In this document: positions 17,201-22,261 of the stretch, one piece after another
Numbering within the stretch: position 1 is the stretch's first letter
Layout of the letters: each line of letters begins with the position of its first letter
From: Lachnospiraceae bacterium UBA7109
GTDB lineage: Bacteria; Bacillota; Clostridia; Lachnospirales; Lachnospiraceae
Length of the DNA: 22,261 bases
Assembly: GCA_002492335.1 (NCBI GenBank)
Contig: DKYD01000071.1
Coordinates: forward strand, 12,724-34,984
Direction: 5' to 3'
The notes under the pieces: model-generated
Databases searched by the model: none
What the model saw: only the letters and a program-made list of their open reading frames with translations
What the model was told of the DNA's origin: nothing
Made by a program: the position numbers and the translations under genes

Positions 17201-18124
17201 GTTGGTCGCAAAGAACATATAATACGGGCCATAGTAATTGCCGTCCTCGTCCTGCATACGATAATAGTAAGGAGCTTCGGTATAGAAGCAGTTTTTACCT
17301 GTCTTATCCTGCCATATGCATCCCGGACTGGAATCATTCATTCCTCTTTCTCTCGCTTTTCCATCAATCTTACCAACGGAAATATCATAAGAGGAACCGT
17401 AACCGCTGGAAAGGCTGTTCGGATTGCCGTCACGGTCTTTGATAGACATCATGTCTTCATTTAACTCACAGTTAAAGAAGCGGTTATTTCCCCAGCCAAG
17501 TACACGGTGCTCTTCACCGTCTACAGTTTCTACCCACGCGGTCGGGTCGATATCTTCCCATGTATGTACGCCGTTTGCTGTATCTGTATTTCTTACAAGC
17601 GGCTGACCTTTGTCCACAAACGGCCCGGTCGGGCTGTCTGATTTGGCAACACCGATACATTTGCCGCCGCCAACGCTGGAATCACCCTCTGTACAATAGT
17701 AGAAATAGTAACTGTCTTTATACTTGATGACCTGTGCAGCCCATGCCTCATGATCATTTGCCGCCCATGATACATCTCTGTTTTGCATGATAATACTCTC
17801 GTATTTCCAGTGAACCATATCTGTAGATGAATAGCATCTCCAGTTCGGCATCCAGTATCCCTCTCCAGTTGCGGTATCATTTCCCACATACGCATACACA
17901 GTGTCTCCGTCTACCAAAATAGATGGATCTCCTCCGTAAACTCTCTGGCCATTCTCGTCGAATCCCAGGAATGGATTTCCCAGTTCGCTCTTGGCAAGTA
18001 CCGTCTCTGTCGGAATCTGCAGGCTCTTAGTATCCGCTGCCTTTGCTTCTGTGTTCACCGCTGCCGGTGACGTCAGAACCATAGCTGCAGCAAGAAGCCC
18101 TGCTAAGATTTTCTTTCCCTTCAT
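14264..18124 (-). CDS. SLH-anchored GH43 glycosidase with AbfB/CBM42-like domain (1286 aa)
   Basis: This is a large surface GH43 enzyme, most likely arabinofuranose-directed because of the AbfB-like domain. Layout: signal peptide 1-30, GH43 about 45-395, AbfB/CBM42-like beta-trefoil about 410-550, Ig-like (Big_3 type) about 553-630, LamG about 648-845, Ig-like (Big_2 type) about 860-936, FIVAR-type helices about 940-1005, second Big_2 about 1025-1096, and three SLH repeats 1099-1286. The GH43 residues are placed as base Asp66 (GGDPSIL), modulator Asp193 (DIDPTAW) and acid Glu283 (FYTEAPYYY). I chose the ATG at 18124, eight bases after AGGAGG and starting MKGKKILAGLL; an upstream in-frame ATG at 18196 lacks this site and would bury the signal peptide. 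It follows the GH43 gene by 81 bases. Exact activity on arabinan or arabinoxylan side chains is not decided by sequence. Confidence 0.92.
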   Translation of the reverse strand: MKGKKILAGLLAAAMVLTSPAAVNTEAKAADTKSLQIPTETVLAKSELGNPFLGFDENGQRVYGGDPSILVDGDTVYAYVGNDTATGEGYWMPNWRCYSSTDMVHWKYESIIMQNRDVSWAANDHEAWAAQVIKYKDSYYFYYCTEGDSSVGGGKCIGVAKSDSPTGPFVDKGQPLVRNTDTANGVHTWEDIDPTAWVETVDGEEHRVLGWGNNRFFNCELNEDMMSIKDRDGNPNSLSSGYGSSYDISVGKIDGKARERGMNDSSPGCIWQDKTGKNCFYTEAPYYYRMQDEDGNYYGPYYMFFATNWREEMAYATCDTYEQFLENDWNFGGRIMLPTSTANTNHMAVFDFKGQPYFVYHNGTLPHGSGYRRVGCVEKLNINDDGSIDMFTETSTGVSGVTTTITDGDGASVAHVNFSNTNNDGEYPMVNANARDMLVSKNAEEADALWELEKGKADPDNDAYVSIQSYNKPGLYITAEDTANVTLAQQWDDNATGEAKVTFRTLEGLAGYGVTFESVYRPGYYLASVDGDLVLTDNPDADSCSFKVDTDSAVKDIRVQKTKRMYTVGSTFSADDIRVQVTQENGDVKWVTDYTTNASEIDTGKAGKQTLKVTYTHGEQKISKDVTIYVVEPGKTREIKAQADETPEPVAVYSFEDSLDGSTARTLNNTSDYTGTVAYETGKAGKAVNLNGFGLRLNTGKIGSDYTISLWVKPTAAIGSHSSLIYMGQPNSATEYWTSFAGGEGGGSYELWSKGGEFSWTSAFNGISIPTNQWTLVTLTQTGTDAALYLNGQKQNSGRAAEALAQNNSDIYIGVNNWDPLYQGLADEVQVYDKVLTDAQIAALYPTGSAEDVFKEKGFTASKDVFVYAKEAADLGIRYPAGVSAADATVTFASDNESVAAVKDGVVTGVKEGTAKITVTVKVGSTQKSETVNLTVGVADISSLKAVVEEAKALKESMFTENSYAALKKVLDTLPEDLDAEVTSEKRAEELEAAIREAASGLVYVKECRDPWTEIEAAAPAVEKVIKAGTTETLFAVPEAVADYVTVSYSSDNEEVASYKDGVVTTKTDGTAVLTATVTSLYDGWKMEYGTVVEVASGLPYIDVAKDAWYYDAVAYNYYAKTMTGLKEDIFGPADTLVRAQFAAVLHKMNAAPEINYTGKFSDVTQNDWFKNPVLWAAEKEIVTGYTGTDLFGSNDMVTREQMATMMYRYAKNYKKYDIKEDGDYSSFPDAGSVQTFAKDAMKWAVAEGIITGKTVNGQLVLDPQGSANRAECATIIQRFMEKYEK

Positions 18125-18156
18125 TTTAAATCCTCCTTGTATAAATTGTTTTATCT

Positions 18157-18194
18157 GAAATGCCGGCCACAGGCTGTTCGAAGCCGGCAATTTC
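18157..18194 (-). other. Intercistronic GC-rich hairpin between two GH43 genes
   Basis: GCCGGC (18162-18167) pairs with GCCGGC (18183-18188), extended past a one-base bulge by GAAAT/ATTTC (18157-18161 and 18190-18194), around a 15-base loop. No U-tract follows on the minus strand, so a terminator is unlikely. It lies between the stop of one gene and the ribosome site of the next and may set differential mRNA stability. Confidence 0.5.
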
Positions 18195-18205
18195 ATTCAC
18201 AGTAC

Positions 18206-21028
18206 TTATTTCTCGTATTTTTCCATAAATCTCTGGATAATCGTTGCACATTCTGCACGATTTGCGCTTCCCTGCGGATCAAGCATAAGCTTTCCATCAA
18301 TCGTCTTTCCTGTGATAATTCCTTCTGATACCGCCCACTTAAGTGCATCTACTGCAAATTCCTGTACATCTCCTGCATCCGGGAAAGCACTGTAATCGCC
18401 ATCTGCTTTTACATCATACCCTTTATAATCCTTTGCATAACGGTACATCATTGTTGCCATCTGCGCACGGGTTACCGGATCGTTTGGTCCAAACAGCGTT
18501 GTTCCTGTATATCCGGTTACAATCTTCTTATCTGCAGCCCACAGTACCGGGTTCTTGAACCAGTCGTTTTGCGTTACATCAGAGAACTTGTCTGTATACT
18601 CTACTTCTGCTTCCTTATTCATCTTATGAAGTACTGCTGCAAACTGCGCTCTTACCAGTGTATCTGACGGACCAAAATGCGTGCCATCCAGACCCGTCAT
18701 AGTTTTCTTCTCATAATTGTAAGCTACTGCATCATAGAACCATGCATCTTTTGCCACGTCTTCATAAGGAAGCTCTGTCACTATCGGAGTGTCCGGTCTT
18801 TCCTCTAATGCATTCTTTGCATCCTTAAGATCCTTCACTGCTTTTTCTACATCTGCCACAAGTGCATCCGGATTATCGTTTACAGCTGTTCCGGCTTCCA
18901 CTGCAGCCTTCAATACCTTCCAGGTATCTTCTGTATATTTTTTCTCATCCAATGCGTTACACTCATCAAGCAGATTCTTAAGCTCTGTCTTATCCCCAAG
19001 GACGCCGCCCTTAATCTCTACTTCACGAAGGGCGCGGTTGTATACCTTGATATTATCAAATGCTCCTTTAAAATAAGCATCCGGTCCATAGAAGGATTTA
19101 CCCAGATAAGCAAGCACTTCTTTTCCAAGCTTGGAAATCTTAATTGTATTCGTGTTTTCCCCAATCAGATTCTCTCCGGCATAGAGTTTCATGTTCTTAC
19201 CGTCCATAACCAGTGTCACATGAATCCATTCGCCTGCTTTCACGATTCCTTTGCCTTCCGTAAATCCTTTTTCTCCTCCCCATGAACCAGTTGAAATAAC
19301 TGATTTCAGACTTCCATCAGAGGTCGGTCTCATAAAGTAATATTTCTGATCGTCCTGACCGATCGCAAATGCAAAGAAATCGCCGTCCAGCTTGTCTGCT
19401 CTCATATCCATAGAAATAGAAAATTTATTTCTTCCATCGAAAAATCCCTTCGGGAAGGAAGCGTATGTATTGTCACTTCCATCAAGATACAGGACGCTTG
19501 AGTCTGTTGCTGCATCTTTCTGATAAACAGCATTTCCGGATAATGCACCCGTATATTTATTTCCGGTAGTATCTGTAATATTCGTTCCATCTGCCGTTTC
19601 AAAATCATATACGAGAATCGGATCTAATTTTTCCTCTTCTGTGTTCACCGGAGCATCTGTATTTTCCGGATAGGTAATACCCCATTTCTCCACAACAGCC
19701 TTATATTCTTCTTCTGTTACCGGAATTGGTGTGCCGTGTCTCGCTCTGGTTGGCATCTTATATTCATCCGGATTTTCAAATACACCCGTTGATAGTTCGT
19801 CCGTTACAAGCGGATAATATCCGCCGCCGCCAAAGTTATCTACTAACAGACACCACTGGTTTGTCTCAGAATCATCCGGGTTATATTTAAAAATGGTCGG
19901 ACCTTCTACCCACTGATTTGCATTCAGGGAATCAGAAGGCACATGCGTCCATGTTCCAAGAAGTGTCGGACTTTTCTCAATAAAGATGGATTTTGTCTTT
20001 GCTCCCAACTCATTCGTGCTGCCGCCTTCATTCTTCGTATAACGATAGTACATATCCTCATCTTTTTCGTAAATTACAGTCGTATCAATACTGGATTCAT
20101 TTTTCTCAATCCATACCTTCGGTTCTGTAAAGGTATAGAAATCTCTTGTCTTGCAGTAATAAAGTCTTTGTTTTCCATAATTGTCGGAAGATACCTTGGA
20201 AGCCCAGTATACAACATACTCTCCTGTAATCGGATCATAAGTTGCCTCCGGCGCCCATGTACAGCCAGCTCCGATAGAAGCGCTCACTTCTACCATACGC
20301 TGCTCAGACCAGTTTACAAGGTCTGTAGACTCCCATACCATCAGGGACTGGCTTCCTGCTGTCTGTGCAGCTCCCCATCCTTTTCCGCCATTGATTTTAA
20401 GATCTGTAGCGATCATATAGAATTTATCGCCCTCCGCGGAACGGATAATATATGGATCTCTGACACCTTTTTCTCCAAGACTGGAGGTAAGGGTTGGTTT
20501 GTTGTTATTCAGATCGCCCCATATCAGTCCATCTTCACTTGCTGCAAAATAAATCTGCTCACCGTCAGAATAACCTTCTCCTGCAAAATATGCAAAGAAA
20601 TAATCTTTATAATCTGTTGCTTCCGGAGCTTTCACAGCCTTCTTAACTGTAAATGTGAACGTCTTTGTATCCGTTACATTACCGGATTTCAGCGTTGCTG
20701 TCATGGTCACATCTGTGTCCTTTTCCGGTCTGGTTACTGTTCCGGCCGGTGTGCTGTCATAGCCTTCATTTTCGTGTACTTCTGTATCTACAATATCCTT
20801 ATCTGAAGCTTCCCATGTAACAGCTACCCCGTTTTCTGTCTTATCCGGAAGTGTAATATTGCCGTATACCGGACAATCCTGCGTGTTATATGGAAGTGTC
20901 AGACTTTCTTTCGCCTCCGCCACCTTCCCGGCATCGCCTTCTGCTGCGCTTACACTAAGAGCCGGAACGATCCAGACCGCCAGAAGAGCAATCGCCAGTA
21001 TCCATGATAATCCTTTCTGTTTCTTCAT
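18206..21028 (-). CDS. SLH-anchored GH43 family glycosidase with C-terminal LamG domain (940 aa)
   Basis: This is a paralogue of the enzyme ending at 6212, likely an arabinofuranosidase or xylosidase on the cell surface. Layout: signal peptide 1-29 (ending LSVSAAE), one atrophied Ig-like domain about 36-130, GH43 about 140-450, LamG about 468-668, a FIVAR-like helical segment about 678-744, and three SLH repeats 753-940 (LVRAQ, VTRAQ, ANRAE). Catalytic residues are base Asp191 (VRDPYII), modulator Asp315 (SSIDTTVI) and acid Glu375 (WVEGPTIF); TWAPEATYD also fits. I chose the ATG at 21028, six bases after AGGAGG. In-frame ATGs up to 21100 would add a polar stretch before the signal peptide, and the one at 21034 overlaps the ribosome site. 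It is separated from the binding lipoprotein gene by a 164-base AT-rich spacer. Confidence 0.92.
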   Translation of the reverse strand: MKKQKGLSWILAIALLAVWIVPALSVSAAEGDAGKVAEAKESLTLPYNTQDCPVYGNITLPDKTENGVAVTWEASDKDIVDTEVHENEGYDSTPAGTVTRPEKDTDVTMTATLKSGNVTDTKTFTFTVKKAVKAPEATDYKDYFFAYFAGEGYSDGEQIYFAASEDGLIWGDLNNNKPTLTSSLGEKGVRDPYIIRSAEGDKFYMIATDLKINGGKGWGAAQTAGSQSLMVWESTDLVNWSEQRMVEVSASIGAGCTWAPEATYDPITGEYVVYWASKVSSDNYGKQRLYYCKTRDFYTFTEPKVWIEKNESSIDTTVIYEKDEDMYYRYTKNEGGSTNELGAKTKSIFIEKSPTLLGTWTHVPSDSLNANQWVEGPTIFKYNPDDSETNQWCLLVDNFGGGGYYPLVTDELSTGVFENPDEYKMPTRARHGTPIPVTEEEYKAVVEKWGITYPENTDAPVNTEEEKLDPILVYDFETADGTNITDTTGNKYTGALSGNAVYQKDAATDSSVLYLDGSDNTYASFPKGFFDGRNKFSISMDMRADKLDGDFFAFAIGQDDQKYYFMRPTSDGSLKSVISTGSWGGEKGFTEGKGIVKAGEWIHVTLVMDGKNMKLYAGENLIGENTNTIKISKLGKEVLAYLGKSFYGPDAYFKGAFDNIKVYNRALREVEIKGGVLGDKTELKNLLDECNALDEKKYTEDTWKVLKAAVEAGTAVNDNPDALVADVEKAVKDLKDAKNALEERPDTPIVTELPYEDVAKDAWFYDAVAYNYEKKTMTGLDGTHFGPSDTLVRAQFAAVLHKMNKEAEVEYTDKFSDVTQNDWFKNPVLWAADKKIVTGYTGTTLFGPNDPVTRAQMATMMYRYAKDYKGYDVKADGDYSAFPDAGDVQEFAVDALKWAVSEGIITGKTIDGKLMLDPQGSANRAECATIIQRFMEKYEK

Positions 21029-21192
21029 AATCATCCTCCTTGTTTTCTTTTTGTATATCATATTCAATAACATGATTCTACTAACATACATTTTATACAA
21101 TTTGCTGTCTTTTTTAAATCTGTATTTTTACTATTTTGTTGGATTATTTTCCGATTGTTAAATTTTTACTTATTTTTGTTCATTTTTTTATC
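21029..21192 (-). promoter_or_regulatory. AT-rich spacer before the first glycosidase, possible internal promoter
   Basis: This is the longest gap inside the glycosidase locus. On the minus strand it holds TATAAA (21092-21097) as a possible -10 box, but no convincing -35 box at the right distance, and AGGAGG just before the GH43 start. I see no hairpin terminator after the lipoprotein gene and no clear catabolite-response (cre) site. It could hold a regulated promoter that needs an activator, such as an AraC-type response regulator. Confidence 0.3.
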
Positions 21193-22218
21193 TTAATATG
21201 AACGTTTTCTTATTACACTGTCAAGATCCATGAAAGTATCATAATACGATTCTTCTACGTAATGTATCTTTTCCACTTTTTCTCCCGCCTCCAGCTTATC
21301 GATAATCTCCGCTATCTTCGGCGCAAGCAGAGGATTACATTCAATGTCGACGTTAATATCTCCCTCCTTCATCGCTATAAGCGCCGCCTGAACAGAATCA
21401 AAGGAAATAAGGATAATATCCCCCTTCGGTCCACAGGTCTTTCCGGCCTCTTTAATCGCTTCTATAGCCCCAAATGTCATATTATCATTTTCGCTTACGA
21501 CCACATCGATTTCCGGATATTTCTCCAGAAATTCTTCCATTACCTCTTTTCCTTTTGCCTGCGTGAAATCACCGGAACTTCTGTCCAGCATTTTCCAGCT
21601 TTGATTCTTTTCCAGCACATTCTGAAATCCTTTGGTACGTCCAATCTGTGATGTGGAGCCAAGTGTCCCCTGAAGCGTCACAATCTGAATCTCTTCCTGT
21701 GAGCGTCCGGTGGCCGCAAGATAATTTTCCAGCCATTTTCCGGCACAGACACCCTCTTCTTCAAAATTACTGCCTACCCAGGCAGTATAGAGATTCTCAT
21801 CCTCGACCTCTACCGAACGATCCGAAAGAATGACCGGAATCCCTGCATCCTTCGCCTCCTGAAGCACTGCCTCCCATCCGGTTTCCACGACCGGATCAAG
21901 AACAATATAATCAACCTCCTGAAGAATAAAATCCCGGATCGTCTTCAGCTGATTTTCCTGTTTTTGCTGGGCGTCTTCAAAAAGCAGGTAATATCCATTC
22001 TTCTGTGTAAATATATCCCTGACAGACTTTGTATTCGCAATACGGTAATCAGACTCTGAGCCAACCTGTGAATATCCTACCACAATATAATCCTCTTTTT
22101 CCTCTTCTATCTCCCCGTCCGGTACGACCTCCGAAGCACAATGAGAATTCTGTGCGCACCCGGTCACAAAAAGAAAAATGGCCAAAATCATGCAGACATT
22201 TCTGTATCTGTTCTTCAT
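21193..22218 (-). CDS. Furanose-type sugar-binding lipoprotein (periplasmic binding protein family 1, YtfQ-like)
   Basis: This is an extracellular sugar-binding lipoprotein of the Peripla_BP_4 / ribose-binding fold. Residues 1-20 are a lipoprotein signal with lipobox VTGC, so Cys21 would carry the lipid anchor. GYSQVGSESDYRIANTKSV (48-66) is typical of YtfQ-type galactofuranose/arabinofuranose binders. VSENDNMTFGAIEAIKEAG (241-259) and VDIECNPLLAP (290-300) are conserved strand and hinge segments. At 341 aa it is of normal length. I chose the ATG at 22218, six bases after AGGAG; an in-frame TTG two codons earlier is less likely. No ABC ATPase or permease follows; glycosidases do. It may feed a transporter encoded elsewhere, or act as the ligand-sensing partner of a histidine kinase encoded upstream of the window, an arrangement common in clostridia. 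The furanose preference agrees with the GH43 neighbours. Confidence 0.9.
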   Translation of the reverse strand: MKNRYRNVCMILAIFLFVTGCAQNSHCASEVVPDGEIEEEKEDYIVVGYSQVGSESDYRIANTKSVRDIFTQKNGYYLLFEDAQQKQENQLKTIRDFILQEVDYIVLDPVVETGWEAVLQEAKDAGIPVILSDRSVEVEDENLYTAWVGSNFEEEGVCAGKWLENYLAATGRSQEEIQIVTLQGTLGSTSQIGRTKGFQNVLEKNQSWKMLDRSSGDFTQAKGKEVMEEFLEKYPEIDVVVSENDNMTFGAIEAIKEAGKTCGPKGDIILISFDSVQAALIAMKEGDINVDIECNPLLAPKIAEIIDKLEAGEKVEKIHYVEESYYDTFMDLDSVIRKRSY

Positions 22219-22261
22219 GAGCAAACTCCTTCCACTCCGTCTAATCCTGTATGTTATATTT

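Noticed and set aside
18125..18196. Upstream in-frame start for the GH43/AbfB gene
   Set aside because: The start at 18196 has no ribosome site, would run through the intercistronic hairpin and places 24 extra residues before a complete signal peptide; ATG 18124 has AGGAGG at proper spacing.
19943..20806. Plus-strand open frame of 287 codons
   Set aside because: It is antisense to the GH43 core of the 18206-21028 gene and has no recognisable motif or ribosome site.
6212..21028. SLH-coding repeats as a possible CRISPR or mobile element
   Set aside because: The repeats are in-frame protein-coding domains hundreds of bases long, with no short regular spacers, no transposase gene and no terminal inverted repeats.
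21029..21100. Upstream in-frame starts for the first GH43 gene
   Set aside because: They precede the AGGAGG site and would add polar residues ahead of the signal peptide; ATG 21028 is better placed.
22219..22224. TTG start of the binding lipoprotein
   Set aside because: The ATG two codons later has better spacing to AGGAG and gives a normal lipoprotein signal.

Overview
The window reads as a low-to-moderate G+C Gram-positive chromosome, most likely a gut or plant-fibre associated member of the Clostridia (Lachnospiraceae-like). The reasons are strong AGGAGG ribosome binding sites, sigma-A type promoters, short hairpin-plus-U terminators, S-layer homology (SLH) anchors on secreted enzymes, a lipobox sugar-binding protein, and large multidomain glycosidases with bacterial Ig-like, LamG and FIVAR-type modules. 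The genus is an inference and was not tested. Every gene I can support lies on the minus strand, so transcription runs from high to low coordinates. No gene-free stretch exceeds about 215 bases.

Region 1 (22261 to about 6163) is a surface glycan-degradation locus of about 16 kb. In transcription order it holds a furanose-binding lipoprotein of the YtfQ type, a GH43 enzyme, a large GH43 enzyme with an AbfB/CBM42-like domain, a GH78 alpha-L-rhamnosidase with two inserted discoidin-like domains, and a second GH43/LamG enzyme. All four enzymes have a signal peptide and end in a three-repeat SLH anchor. They should therefore sit in the cell wall polymer layer and remove arabinofuranose (or xylose) and rhamnose from a branched plant glycan. 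Rhamnogalacturonan I or an arabinogalactan would fit; this is inference from families. Spacers of 17 to 164 bases, two intercistronic hairpins and only one clear terminator (6163-6193) suggest one long or partly processed transcript. Its main promoter lies outside the window or in the AT-rich spacer at 21029-21192.

Region 2 (6117-3959) is a two-gene unit: an ArsB/NhaD (SLC13-like) membrane transporter, then a cytidylate kinase-like protein. It has a good promoter (6089-6117), a hairpin in the leader and a strong terminator (3959-3993).

Region 3 (3885-2550) is a single secreted SLH protein with an unassigned N-terminal domain, its own promoter and structured 3' sequence. Region 4 (2535-1) is carB, the large subunit of carbamoyl phosphate synthetase. 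It has its own promoter, is cut by the window edge, and is not preceded by carA.

The most notable points are the near-identical SLH cassette shared by the adjacent GH78 and GH43 genes, the swapped LamG/GH43 order between two paralogues, the discoidin pair interrupting the GH78 N-terminal region, and a binding lipoprotein without visible ABC partners. I did not find a clearly new defence or mobile system; this is mainly an ordinary but unusually modular SLH-type carbohydrate utilisation locus.
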